The translations under genes were made by a program, and so were the position numbers. 64,000 nucleotides of DNA from Spirochaetaceae bacterium (GTDB lineage Bacteria > Myxococcota_A > UBA9160 > UBA4427), in contig JACKFD010000006.1 of assembly GCA_020632655.1 (NCBI GenBank), positions 248,001-312,000 of the forward strand. Reading direction: 5' to 3'. How positions within the stretch are numbered: position 1 is the stretch's first letter; every line of letters begins with the position of its first letter. The notes beneath the pieces are model-generated. The model was not told the DNA's origin, did not search any database, and saw nothing but the letters and a program-made list of their open reading frames with translations. Positions 24,341 through 33,340 of the stretch are shown one piece after another.

Positions 24341-26853
24341 GCGCGGCAGCGGCGGGGCCGCGGCCCGGAGCGAAGCGCGGATCCCTCGACGGGATCCGCG
24401 TGCTCGATCTCTCGACCCCGCTCGCCGAGGCCACCGGCCGCGTGCTCGCGGACCTCGGCGCCGAGGTGATCAAGGTCGAGCCGCCCGGGGGCTGCGCCGC
24501 CCGCTTCGCCCCGCCCTTCGAGACCGCCCCCTCGGCCGCGAGCCCGCGGCCCGAGCCGGGCTCGGGGAGCCCCGAGACCTCGCTCTTCTGGCGCGCCTTC
24601 GGCCTCGGCAAGCGCTCGGTCGTGCTCGACCTCGACGATGCGGGGGATCGCGAGCGCTTCCTCGCGCTCGTCGACACGGCGGACATCCTGATCGAGTCCG
24701 ATACACCCGGCGACATGGAGGCCCGGGGACTCGGCTGGGAGGCGCTCCACGCGCGCAACCCGATGCTCCTCTTCGTGTCGGTCTCGCCCTTCGGACAGAC
24801 GGGGCCCTACGCGCGACATCCGGCGACCGATCTCACGCTCTCGGCCGCGGGCGGCTTCCTCAACATGACGGGCGACGGCGATCGACCGCCGGTCCCCGTC
24901 GGCCTGCCCGAGACCGCCCATCTGGGGGCCACCCAGGCCGCCGCCGACGTGCTGATGGCGCTCTACGCGCGCAACCGCACGGGCGAGGGACAGCATCTCG
25001 ACTGCTCGATCCAGGCCGCCGTGCTCTGGAGCCTGATGTACGTCACGGACTTCGCGGCGGTCGGGCAGGACGTGCCGGGCTTCGACGACACGCGGGCCTC
25101 GCGCACGGGGTCGATGGAGGTCGTGCCCGGTCTGCGGCTGCCGACGATCGAGCCCTGCAAGGACGGCTTCATCGTCATGGTGCTCGTGCTGGGCGCCCAG
25201 GGTGCCTTCGGCTTCAACGCCGCGATGACCTGGCTGGCCGAGCAGGGCGGGCTCGACGAGGACCTGCGCGGCATCGACTGGACGACCTGGATCCAGCAGA
25301 TGCAGGCGGGCACGCTCTCCGTCGAGGATGGCAACCGCGCGGTCGAGCAGCTGCTCGCGAAGTTCCGGACGATGACGAAGGCGGAGATCCAGGAGCAGGC
25401 GGTCGCGCAGAAATGGCTCTTCGCGCCGGTCTACCTCGCGCAGGACCTGCTCGCCGATCCCCAGCTCCTCGACCGCGAGTTCTGGATCGACGTCGCCGGG
25501 CTGAAGATGCCCGGGCCCTTCGCGCGGCTCTCGGAGACGCCGATCGACTACGCGCACCCCGCCCCGCAGCTCGGCCAGGACCAGGCCCTCGTCGACGCCC
25601 TCGCCCGCCGCCCCTCGCCCCCTACCGTCGCGAAGACCGCGCCGCGGGAGCAGATCTTCGAGGGGCTCAAGGTCGCGGACTTCTCGTGGATCGCCGCCGG
25701 ACCGCTCATCACGAAGGATCTCGCGAACCTCGGCGCGACCGTCTTGCGCGTCGAGACGGAGACGCGCGTCGACACGCTGCGCTTCCTGCCGCCCTGGATC
25801 GGGCCGCCCGGCACGACGACCGGCCATACGGCGGCCAACATGAACCAGAGCAAGCTCGGCATCGCGATCGACTTCACGAAGCCCGAGGGCCTCGCCGTCG
25901 CCCATCGCATGGTCGAGTGGGCCGACGTCGTCGTCGAGAACTTCACGCCCGGCACGGCCGAGCGCCTCGGCCTCGGCTACGAGCAGCTGCGCGCGATCAA
26001 GCCCGACCTCGTCATGCTCTACACCTGCATGCGCGGTCAGACCGGCCGCGAGCGCAAGCACACGGGCTTCGGCATCCACGGCGCGGCCCTCGCCGGGCTC
26101 ACGGGCATCACGGGATGGCCCGACCGCAAGCCCTCCTCGCCCTGGGGCGCCTATACGGACTTCATCTCGCCGCGCTATGCGCTCGCCGCGCTCTGCGCCG
26201 CCCTCCACCATCGCGACCGCACGGGCCAGGGCCAGGTCATCGACGTGTCCCAGATCGAGGCCGCGATCCACCATCTGACGCCGATGCTGCTCGATCATCA
26301 GGCGACGGGACGCGTGCTCGACCGGGCCGGCCACGACTCGGAGTGGGGCTGTCCGCACGGCGTCTACCGCACGGCCGAGACCGAGCGCTTCGTCGCCCTC
26401 GAGGCGCGTACGCCGGAGCATTGGCGCGCGCTCCGCGAGCTCGTGCCGGACCTCGCGTCCCTCGGCGGCGACGAGCTCGACGCCGTCGATGCGCGCCTCG
26501 CCCGGCGCGAGGACATCGACCGGGTCGTGTCGGCCTGGGCCGCCGAGCAGAAATGCTTCGAGACCGCCGAGCGCCTGCGCGAGGCGGGCGTGCCGGCCTA
26601 CGTGCCCCTGCGCGCGAAGGACTACCACGCCGACCCGCAGCTCGTCGCCCGCAGGTTCTTCATCGAGCTCGACCACGGCGGCTTCGGCCGCAGCACCTTC
26701 GACGGTGCGGTCACGACCTTCTCCGCGACCCCCGCCCGCCCGACCCGGGCCGGCCCGCTGATCGGCGAACACACCTTCGAGGTGATGCGCGACGTCCTCG
26801 GCTACGCCGAAGACGAGATCTCGGCGATCGCGGCGACCGGCGCGCTGACCTGA
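24337..26853 (+). CDS. Tandem-domain CaiB/BaiF CoA-transferase
   Basis: A single 838-residue chain with two family III CoA-transferase domains, at about residues 15-420 and 440-838, where usual members have one of about 400. The first half keeps the catalytic Asp (Asp165 in HPATDLTLSAAGG). The second half has GFGIHG at the equivalent place, with Gly579 where Asp is expected, so it is probably non-catalytic or structural. The fusion may replace the interlocked homodimer of ordinary members. It overlaps the upstream amidohydrolase by four bases. Confidence 0.93.
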   Translation: MSAAAAGPRPGAKRGSLDGIRVLDLSTPLAEATGRVLADLGAEVIKVEPPGGCAARFAPPFETAPSAASPRPEPGSGSPETSLFWRAFGLGKRSVVLDLDDAGDRERFLALVDTADILIESDTPGDMEARGLGWEALHARNPMLLFVSVSPFGQTGPYARHPATDLTLSAAGGFLNMTGDGDRPPVPVGLPETAHLGATQAAADVLMALYARNRTGEGQHLDCSIQAAVLWSLMYVTDFAAVGQDVPGFDDTRASRTGSMEVVPGLRLPTIEPCKDGFIVMVLVLGAQGAFGFNAAMTWLAEQGGLDEDLRGIDWTTWIQQMQAGTLSVEDGNRAVEQLLAKFRTMTKAEIQEQAVAQKWLFAPVYLAQDLLADPQLLDREFWIDVAGLKMPGPFARLSETPIDYAHPAPQLGQDQALVDALARRPSPPTVAKTAPREQIFEGLKVADFSWIAAGPLITKDLANLGATVLRVETETRVDTLRFLPPWIGPPGTTTGHTAANMNQSKLGIAIDFTKPEGLAVAHRMVEWADVVVENFTPGTAERLGLGYEQLRAIKPDLVMLYTCMRGQTGRERKHTGFGIHGAALAGLTGITGWPDRKPSSPWGAYTDFISPRYALAALCAALHHRDRTGQGQVIDVSQIEAAIHHLTPMLLDHQATGRVLDRAGHDSEWGCPHGVYRTAETERFVALEARTPEHWRALRELVPDLASLGGDELDAVDARLARREDIDRVVSAWAAEQKCFETAERLREAGVPAYVPLRAKDYHADPQLVARRFFIELDHGGFGRSTFDGAVTTFSATPARPTRAGPLIGEHTFEVMRDVLGYAEDEISAIAATGALT

Positions 26854-27023
26854 CCGAAGCGACGCGTCGAAGTTGCCGCTGCGCCCCTTCGACCCTCACG
26901 GGCAGCTGCGGCGGCATCGTCTCCGACGACGTCCTGCCCGCCCCGACCGCCAGGACCCGATCCGAACACCACCACGGGTCCGAGGACGGTCGGCGAGGTG
27001 AGCGGTACGGCGATGCCCGGCGG

Positions 27024-27659
27024 CTAGAAGCGGTACTGCCCGCCGACCGTGAAGATGCCGACGCCGTCGACGTCGTCCTCGCTCGCCGCGTCGCCGCCGC
27101 CCTCGACGAAGAAGCCGACGTGGTCGGTCATCCAGACATCGAAGCCGATGATGAAGCGGGCGATGAACGAGTCCTCCTCGTAGGAGGTGTCGTCGATCTC
27201 GAACTGGCCGCCACCGATCTGGATCAGACCGTAGGGCTGGATGATGTCGGGGATGGCGTCCGTCGTGAGGGCGCCGAGGGGATAGATCTTCGGGCCGAAG
27301 GTGAAGGCGAAGAACTCGCCGTCACCGACGTTCCGATTGCGAACCTCGACGTCGCCGCCGCCGAGGTAGGTGAAGTTCGCCTCCGCCGAGAGCCAGGGCA
27401 GGAAGCGGTAGCCGCCGGTCATCGTGAAGCCGCCGCTCGCGTCGCTGTCCACGTTGCCGTCGAAGTCGATGCGGCCGACCGCGATGCCGAACTGCGCGTA
27501 GGGACCTTCGAAGGCGTAGCCCCGGTTCCCCCGCTCGTCGAAGAGCCGGGTGTTCTGCTGGGCGCCGGCGCTTCCGCCGAAGGCCACGACCAGCGAGGCC
27601 AGAAGAGAGGCAGAGACGAAGCGCACGACTCCGAGGCGGTCCGTTCCGAGGCGGTCCAT
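27024..27659 (-). CDS. Outer-membrane beta-barrel protein
   Basis: Protein of 211 residues with a signal peptide (VSASLLASLVVAFGGSAGA) and alternating amphipathic strands such as GPYAQFGIAVGRIDF and GFTMTGGYRFLPWLSAEANFTYLG. It ends with GGQYRF, a terminal Phe recognised by outer-membrane assembly. It resembles OmpW/OprF-type small barrels. The ATG at 27659 has CAGGAG five bases upstream. A CRP-like palindrome lies about 150 bases upstream. Confidence 0.88.
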   Translation of the reverse strand: MDRLGTDRLGVVRFVSASLLASLVVAFGGSAGAQQNTRLFDERGNRGYAFEGPYAQFGIAVGRIDFDGNVDSDASGGFTMTGGYRFLPWLSAEANFTYLGGGDVEVRNRNVGDGEFFAFTFGPKIYPLGALTTDAIPDIIQPYGLIQIGGGQFEIDDTSYEEDSFIARFIIGFDVWMTDHVGFFVEGGGDAASEDDVDGVGIFTVGGQYRF

Positions 27660-27808
27660 GAGGCTCCTGTTTCCGTGTTCCCGGACGCGCGCGTCCGGAA
27701 GGCGTCGGGGCCGCGAGGGATGTCCTCGACCGGTCCCCGACGTGATGGATGTGCAGAGCTCCCAGGCCCTGCCGCGCGGGAGGGTACGGAAGACGCAAGC
27801 GATGTCAT

Positions 27809-27824
27809 CGTGATTGCGATCACA
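27809..27824. promoter_or_regulatory. CRP/FNR-like palindromic operator
   Basis: CGTGATTGCGATCACA matches the TGTGA-N6-TCACA pattern of CRP-family sites in nine of ten half-site bases. It lies in the 255-base gap upstream of the outer-membrane barrel gene on the minus strand. No regulator is encoded in the window. Confidence 0.5.
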
Positions 27825-27848
27825 AGACGTCGCGGCGCTGCGCCTCAT

Positions 27849-27863
27849 GCCTGTCACACAGGC
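27849..27863 (-). terminator. Short hairpin downstream of the EXPERA-like gene
   Basis: GCCTGT and ACAGGC pair as a 6-bp stem around a 3-base loop, about 50 bases after the stop of the minus-strand operon. It lacks a T-run, so terminator function is uncertain. Confidence 0.35.
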
Positions 27864-27914
27864 GTCGGGAGTCGGATCGGCGTCGTGTGCGCGCGAGGGG
27901 AATCGCCCCGCGCG

Positions 27915-28403
27915 TCAGCCCGCCGCCTTCAGGTCTCGCGCCCGGAGGACGCGCAGGCCGAGCACGGCCGGAGCGATCAGCCAGGGCAGGTTGAAGACGA
28001 GGTAGTAGATCGTGTTCGGGGGCGGATGCGGGCCGAGGAAGGTCTGCACGAAGTAGAAGAACATGTTCGTGATGGCGGCGCCCGAGTAGAAGAGCGAGAG
28101 CGTCCGCAGCCAGGGGCTGAGTCGCACGAGCCCGATCATCACGAAGAGCAGCGCCGGCGCCTGGAAGAGCCCGTCGAAGAGCGTCGCGGCGATCAGGTTC
28201 GGCGGCGGATCGAGATGCGCGGGCTCCTCGGCGACCGCCCACTCGTGCAGCGCGCGCAGGGGCGGCCAGGGGCTGTCTGCCGCAACCGGCACGCCGAGTC
28301 CCTCCGGCAGGCTGAAGAGGAAGCCGTAGAGCACGGAGATCGAGAAGAAGAGCACGAGGGCGAGGTCGAGGGGTCGGCGATGGATCGGCTTCATCCCGGT
28401 CAT
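27915..28403 (-). CDS. EXPERA-like multi-pass membrane protein
   Basis: Protein of 162 residues with four hydrophobic segments at about residues 13-32, 68-88, 100-120 and 130-152. The acidic residue in segment two (ATLFDGLFQAPALLF) and the size suggest the EXPERA (emopamil-binding/TMEM97-like) fold, but this is a pattern-based guess. The ATG overlaps the TGA of the upstream NTF2-like gene. An inner ATG (MKPIHRR) three codons later is an alternative start. Confidence 0.65.
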   Translation of the reverse strand: MTGMKPIHRRPLDLALVLFFSISVLYGFLFSLPEGLGVPVAADSPWPPLRALHEWAVAEEPAHLDPPPNLIAATLFDGLFQAPALLFVMIGLVRLSPWLRTLSLFYSGAAITNMFFYFVQTFLGPHPPPNTIYYLVFNLPWLIAPAVLGLRVLRARDLKAAG

Positions 28404-28807
28404 CCTCCCATCAGGCCGAGCTGCGTCATCAGCCCGAGCGTGTCCGAGTAGCGATAGGCGTTCTGGACGCGTCCGTCGACGACGCGCAGCAGCGTGCAGT
28501 TCTCGACGTGGAAGCGCCGCCCGGTCGCGGGCCGCCCGAACAGGTCACCGTCGTTCGTGCCCGTCAGCGTGTAGCGGAGCGTGACGAGTCCACCGGACTC
28601 GGTCATCTCGAGGATCTCGAGATGGACGTCGCTCGTGGCCTTCCACCAGCTCGCGAGCGCCGCGACCTCGGCCTCGGCGCCGACGGTCGACTCCTTGCCG
28701 TGGACGTAGGAGACGTAGTCGTCGTGCAGGAGGCGGCGGTAGCCTGCCTCGTCGCGCCCGTTGTCGCACTCGACGACCTTCTTCACACATTCGATCGACT
28801 CGAGCAT
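28400..28807 (-). CDS. NTF2/SnoaL-like protein
   Basis: Small alpha+beta-cone protein of 135 residues. The N-terminal helix (ESIECVKKVVECDNGRDEAGYRRLLHDD) and strands such as VTLRYTLTGTN and GRVQNAYRYSD fit the SnoaL-like group of ligand-binding or isomerase proteins. AGGAGG lies seven bases before the ATG. It sits between enoyl-CoA hydratase and the EXPERA-like gene on the minus strand. Its substrate is unknown. Confidence 0.85.
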   Translation of the reverse strand: MLESIECVKKVVECDNGRDEAGYRRLLHDDYVSYVHGKESTVGAEAEVAALASWWKATSDVHLEILEMTESGGLVTLRYTLTGTNDGDLFGRPATGRRFHVENCTLLRVVDGRVQNAYRYSDTLGLMTQLGLMGG

Positions 28808-28841
28808 TCCGCGCCCTCCTCTCGCTTCGTCTCGACTCGGC

Positions 28842-29651
28842 TCAGCGGCCGTGGAAGACCGGCTCGCGCTTCTCCATGAAGGCCCGCGGCCCCTCGCGTG
28901 CGTCCTCCGAACGCGTGACACGGCCCGAGATCTCGTTCTCGATCGCGAAGGCCTCCTCGAGGGCGAGGCCGCTCGTGCGCAGGACGGCCTCCTTGACGGC
29001 GGCCACGGCGAGCGGGCCGTTGCGCGCGAGGCGCTCGGCGAACTCGTAGGCCCGCGGCAGGACGCGCTCGGGGGCGACGACCTCGTTCACGAAGCCGATG
29101 CGAAGGGCCTCCTCCGCGGAGATCGCGTCCCCGGTCATCAGGATCTCCATCGCCTTGCAGTAGGGCACCTGCCGCGGCAGTCGCACCATCGAACCCGCAC
29201 CCGGCACGAGACCGCGCTGGGTCTCGGTCAGGCCGAAGCTGGCCGTGGTCGAGGCGATCCGGATGTCCGTCGCCTGCAGGAGCTCCGAGCCGCCGGCGAG
29301 GGCGTAGCCGTTGATCGCGGCGACGATCGGCTTGTAGAGCTCGAAGGGACGCAGCAGTGCGGTCGACATGGTTTGCCCGAGGTCCGACATGAGGCGATGG
29401 TCCCAGTCGGTCTCGGGCTTGCGGGCGCCCGTGAAGAGCGGGAGCAGCGTCCCGAGGTCGCCGCCCGCACAGAAGGCCTTGTCGCCCGCGCCGGTCAGGA
29501 TCGCGACGCGAAGCGCGTCGTCGTCGCGGTAGTCGATCCAGGCCTCGGCGAGGCGGACGATCGTCTCGGGACTGAAGGCGTTGCGCCGCTCCGGCCGGTT
29601 GAAGGTGATGAGCGCGATGCCATCACGCTTCTCGTAGAGCAGGTCGGGCAT
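28842..29651 (-). CDS. Enoyl-CoA hydratase/isomerase family protein
   Basis: Crotonase-fold enzyme of 269 residues. It has FNRPERRNAFS, the oxyanion-hole segments AFCAGGDLG and INGYALAGGSELL, and the catalytic-loop region GLTETQRGLVPGAG with Glu in the expected place for hydratases. The start MPDLLYEKRDG is the family start. It lies 34 bases ahead of the NTF2-like gene and probably shares its transcript. Exact acyl-CoA substrate unknown. Confidence 0.93.
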   Translation of the reverse strand: MPDLLYEKRDGIALITFNRPERRNAFSPETIVRLAEAWIDYRDDDALRVAILTGAGDKAFCAGGDLGTLLPLFTGARKPETDWDHRLMSDLGQTMSTALLRPFELYKPIVAAINGYALAGGSELLQATDIRIASTTASFGLTETQRGLVPGAGSMVRLPRQVPYCKAMEILMTGDAISAEEALRIGFVNEVVAPERVLPRAYEFAERLARNGPLAVAAVKEAVLRTSGLALEEAFAIENEISGRVTRSEDAREGPRAFMEKREPVFHGR

Positions 29652-29777
29652 GGGGTCCGGGTCTCCGCGTTGGACCCGGGATGAGACCCGATCGGGCACG
29701 GCTTCGCCAGGGCCGCCAGGGCGCCTCGACACGCCCGCCGACGCAAGCGTCGACGGGATCCCGCGCGCGACGCGCGA

Positions 29778-31496
29778 TCAGTATGCGATGAAGAGGTAGG
29801 CCGCCAGGAGCGCCGCGGCCCACATCGCCGTCACGCCCGTCGGCCAGGGCTCGCCGAGTCGCGACCAGGGCGAGAGATGCGCGCGCGTGAATCCGAGGAA
29901 GGCCAGGCGCAGGCGATCGGCCGTGCCGAGGAAGACGCCCTGGCCCGCGATCCAGACGCCCGAGACCCCCGACCAGGCGAGCGGCAGGACGCGCCGCCAG
30001 ACCCAGTCGACGTCGAGCACGACGCTGCGCAGCTCCGGCGGATACCAGCCCATCTTCCACAGGAAGACGAAGGCGAGCGCGGCGAAGATCAGGAGCTGGA
30101 GCACCGTGAAGACGTGGGTCGTCGTATAGGGCGCATACTCGACCGGGTACGGCAGGATCGAGTAGAGGGCCTGCGGGAAGACGCCGATGCCGATGCAGAT
30201 CGCCGCCGCGAAGGCCATCGCGAGGCGCATGTTGAAGGGCGCCTCCTCGACGCGTTTGCCCGAGTCGTGGGCGAAGAACGAGAAGAAGGGGATCTTGATG
30301 CCCGAGTGGTCGAGCACGCCCGCCGAGGCGAAGAGCAGCACGAGGAAGATCCACATGTAGTGCTGGTGGGCCGCAGCGGAGAGCACCATCGACTTCGAGA
30401 CGAAGCCGCTCGTGAGCGGGAAGCCGGAGATCGAGATCGAGCCGACGATGCAGAAGGCCGCCGTCCAGGGCATCGACTTGTAGAGCCCGCCGAGCTCCGA
30501 GGCCTTGATCGTGCCCGTGCGGAAGAGCACGGCGCCCATCGCCATGAAGAGCAGCGCCTTGTAGATCACGTGGGCGAAGACGTGGGCGACCGTGCCGTTC
30601 AGCGCGAGCTCCGTCCCGATCCCGACGCCCACGATCATGAAGCCGAGCTGGTTGTTCAGGCTGTACGACAGCACCCGGCGCAGGTCGTTCTCGATCACGG
30701 CGAAGAAGATCGGGAAGGCGGTCATCGCCGCGCCGATCGGGATCAGGATCTCCGTGCCGGCGAAGCCCCGGGCAAAGGCGTAGATCGCGAGCTTGGTCGT
30801 GAAGCCCGACAGGAAGACCGTGCCGGTCACGGTCGCCTCGGGGTAGGCGTCCTTCATCCAGCCGTGCAGGAACGGGAATGCCGCCTTGATGCCGAAGGCG
30901 AAGAAGACGAGCCAGCCGCCGGGGGTCTCGAGACCGATGTGGTCGAAGGCGATCGAGCCGGACTCGCGATGCAGCAGGATCGTGCCGGCGAGGAGCAGCA
31001 GGCCCGAGAGCACCTGGATGACGAGGTAGCGCTGGCCCGCGGCGAGGGCCGACTCGGTCTTTCGCGCCCAGACGAGGAAGACCGAGGAGATCGCCGTCAG
31101 CTCCCACCACACGAAGAGCGTGACGAGGTCGCCGGCGAAGACCGCCGCGATCGCCGCACCCGCGTAGATCAGGGCGGCGGCGGCCTGGAGGCGATCCTTC
31201 TGATGGGCGGCGTAGAGGACGCCGAGGAAGGCCGCCACGTGGAAGACGATGCCGAAGACGCGGGAGAGGGCGTCGATGCGCGTCAGCTGCAGGGTCAGGT
31301 CGAAGACCGAGACGTCGTGCTCGAAGCCATTCGGCAGGGACGCGAGATGCCAGAGCCCGAGGGCCGGCAGCACCATCATCGCGGCCTGGGACGCGCGATG
31401 CGGCAGCATCACGGCCGGGATCGCCGCGACGACGAGCAGCAGCCCCGGCGGCAGCGAGAGGAGCGAGGTCAGTAGCGAGGGCGACGACTCAATCAT
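29778..31496 (-). CDS. Proton-conducting antiporter subunit, NuoL/M/N (MrpD)-like, third copy
   Basis: Integral membrane protein of 572 residues with about 14-15 helices, of the complex I/Mrp antiporter family. Conserved charged residues appear in LFVWWELTAISSVFL (Glu), FGIKAAFPFLHGWMKDAYPEA (Lys) and AHVIYKALLFMAMG (Lys). A C-terminal extension with WVWRRVLPL is longer than in MrpD. It is the last gene of the Mrp module and overlaps the small membrane protein gene by eight bases. Confidence 0.9.
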   Translation of the reverse strand: MIESSPSLLTSLLSLPPGLLLVVAAIPAVMLPHRASQAAMMVLPALGLWHLASLPNGFEHDVSVFDLTLQLTRIDALSRVFGIVFHVAAFLGVLYAAHQKDRLQAAAALIYAGAAIAAVFAGDLVTLFVWWELTAISSVFLVWARKTESALAAGQRYLVIQVLSGLLLLAGTILLHRESGSIAFDHIGLETPGGWLVFFAFGIKAAFPFLHGWMKDAYPEATVTGTVFLSGFTTKLAIYAFARGFAGTEILIPIGAAMTAFPIFFAVIENDLRRVLSYSLNNQLGFMIVGVGIGTELALNGTVAHVFAHVIYKALLFMAMGAVLFRTGTIKASELGGLYKSMPWTAAFCIVGSISISGFPLTSGFVSKSMVLSAAAHQHYMWIFLVLLFASAGVLDHSGIKIPFFSFFAHDSGKRVEEAPFNMRLAMAFAAAICIGIGVFPQALYSILPYPVEYAPYTTTHVFTVLQLLIFAALAFVFLWKMGWYPPELRSVVLDVDWVWRRVLPLAWSGVSGVWIAGQGVFLGTADRLRLAFLGFTRAHLSPWSRLGEPWPTGVTAMWAAALLAAYLFIAY

Positions 31497-31824
31497 AGTA
31501 GTCCTCGCCGCGCATCACGATCTTGCGGAAACCCTTGGCCGCCGTGATGAGTCCCACGTAGGCCGCGAAGCCGAATACCGCGTCGAAGGCGAAATACTCC
31601 TGGAAGTGGAACTCGCCGTGCTTGTGATAGAAGAAGTCCGCGGCGACGACGGCGACGCCCGCGCCGATCAGCAGCTTGATGATCAGATCGACGGAGCCCG
31701 GCCGGTCGAGCCAGAAATCCTCGCCAGGGCGCGGACCGTGTCCGCCGCCCGCGTCTCCGTCGTGTCCGCCGTGACGGGCCCCCGGCGCTTCCTGCGCCGG
31801 CGCGCCGCTCGTCTCGTCGCTCAT
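31489..31824 (-). CDS. Small membrane protein of the Mrp module
   Basis: Protein of 111 residues with a His/Gly/Asp-rich N-terminus (about residues 10-40) and two membrane segments, IIKLLIGAGVAVVAADFFY and a second ending GLITAAKGF. It lies between two antiporter-like subunits and overlaps the downstream one by eight bases. No family is recognised. The His-rich tail might bind metal, which is only a suggestion. Confidence 0.75.
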   Translation of the reverse strand: MSDETSGAPAQEAPGARHGGHDGDAGGGHGPRPGEDFWLDRPGSVDLIIKLLIGAGVAVVAADFFYHKHGEFHFQEYFAFDAVFGFAAYVGLITAAKGFRKIVMRGEDYYD

Positions 31825-31855
31825 CCTCGCGCCCTCCCCGGCCGTCCCACGTCCG

Positions 31856-33328
31856 TCATCCCGCGAGCCCCACGACCGGCGCGAGCAGCCGATAGGCCGC
31901 GTCCGCGTAGAAGAAGATCAGCAGGCATCCGAGCGCCGTCGCGCAGATCGGCAGGAGCATCAGCATCGGGATCTCGCGCACGCCCTCCTCCTCTCCCGCC
32001 GGCAGCGGCCGGAAGAAGGCGCGCACCACGATCGGCATCAGGTACCCGATCGAGAGCAGCGAGCTCGCCATGAAGACGAGCGCCATCAGCGTCTGCCCCG
32101 CGTCGAAGGCGCCGCTCACGAGGTACCACTTGCTCCAGGCGCCGCCGAGGGGCGGCAGGCCGATGATGCTGAAGGAGGCCACACAGAAGGCGCCGAAGGT
32201 GAACGGCATGCGCCGGCCGAGGCCGTCGAGCTGGCTCACCTCGGTCTTGTGGGCCACGACGTAGACGGCGCCGGCGACGAAGAAGAGCGTGATCTTGCCG
32301 AGGGCGTGCATCAGGATGTGGAGCCCGGCGCCCATCGCGGCGGCGGAGGTCGCGAGCGCGGCGCCGAGCACGATGTAGGAGAGCTGGCTGATCGTCGAGT
32401 AGGCGAGCCGGGCCTTGAAGTTGTCGAGGTAGAGCGCCCGGATCGAGGCGGCGAGGATCGTGATGGCAGCGATCCAGACGACGGCCGTGGAGACCTCGCC
32501 CTGCGCGAGGAAGTCTATCCCGAAGACGTAGAGCGCGACCTTGAGGACGGTGAAGACGCCCGCCTTCACGACGGCGACCGCGTGGAGGAGCGCCGAGACC
32601 GGCGTGGGCGCCACCATCGCGGCGGGCAGCCAGCGATGGAAGGGCATGAGCGCCGCCTTGCCGACGCCGTAGGCGAAGAGCAGGAAGAGCAGACGCGCGG
32701 CATCGCCGTCGATGTGCCCGTCCAGGATGCCGCCCGGCGTGAAGCGCAGCGTGGGGGAGATCGAGGCGGTCCAGAGGATGGCAAGGAGCAGGAAGAGGAC
32801 CGAGGTCGAGACGAGGATCCCGAGGTAGACGCGCCCGGCGCGGACCGCCGCCTCCGTCCCGGCGTGGGTGACGAGGGGGAAGGTCGAGAAGGTCAGGATC
32901 TCGTAGAAGAGGAAGAGGGTCACGAGATCGCCGGCGAAGGCGATGCCGAGGGCGGCGGCGATCGCGAGGGCGAAGCAGGTGAAGAAGCGCGTCTGGTTCT
33001 TCTCGTGATGGCCTCGCATGTAGCCAAAGCCGTAGAGCGAGGTCAGGATCCAGAGTCCGGAGGCCACGAGCCCGAAGAGCAGGCCCAGGGGCTCGACCTC
33101 GAAGCCCAGCCCGAGCCCCGCCATCTGATGGGGCAGCCAGAGCGACGGCCGCGCGCCCGACATCACGGGCCCGACCAGCTGCGTGACACAGCCGAAGGTC
33201 GCGAGCCCGACGAGCACGGTCCAGGCATCGCGGACGTTCTCGCCGGCCGTGCGGCCGAGCGCCTGCACGCCGATCGCGCCCACGACGGGAAGGCAGAGCG
33301 AGGCCACGAGCGCCGTCTGTGCGTCCAT
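31856..33328 (-). CDS. Proton-conducting antiporter subunit, MrpD/NuoM-like, second copy
   Basis: Membrane protein of 490 residues with about 14 helices. The conserved Glu is in TLFLFYEILTFSTFPLV, and Lys residues are in GVGKAALMPFHRWLPAAM and HALGKITLFFVAGA. The start is taken at ATG 33328: AGGAGG, formed partly from the previous stop codon, is eight bases upstream, while the ATG two codons earlier is only two bases from it. It follows the first MrpD-like gene. Confidence 0.92.
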   Translation of the reverse strand: MDAQTALVASLCLPVVGAIGVQALGRTAGENVRDAWTVLVGLATFGCVTQLVGPVMSGARPSLWLPHQMAGLGLGFEVEPLGLLFGLVASGLWILTSLYGFGYMRGHHEKNQTRFFTCFALAIAAALGIAFAGDLVTLFLFYEILTFSTFPLVTHAGTEAAVRAGRVYLGILVSTSVLFLLLAILWTASISPTLRFTPGGILDGHIDGDAARLLFLLFAYGVGKAALMPFHRWLPAAMVAPTPVSALLHAVAVVKAGVFTVLKVALYVFGIDFLAQGEVSTAVVWIAAITILAASIRALYLDNFKARLAYSTISQLSYIVLGAALATSAAAMGAGLHILMHALGKITLFFVAGAVYVVAHKTEVSQLDGLGRRMPFTFGAFCVASFSIIGLPPLGGAWSKWYLVSGAFDAGQTLMALVFMASSLLSIGYLMPIVVRAFFRPLPAGEEEGVREIPMLMLLPICATALGCLLIFFYADAAYRLLAPVVGLAG

Positions 33329-33340
33329 GCCCATCGCCTC

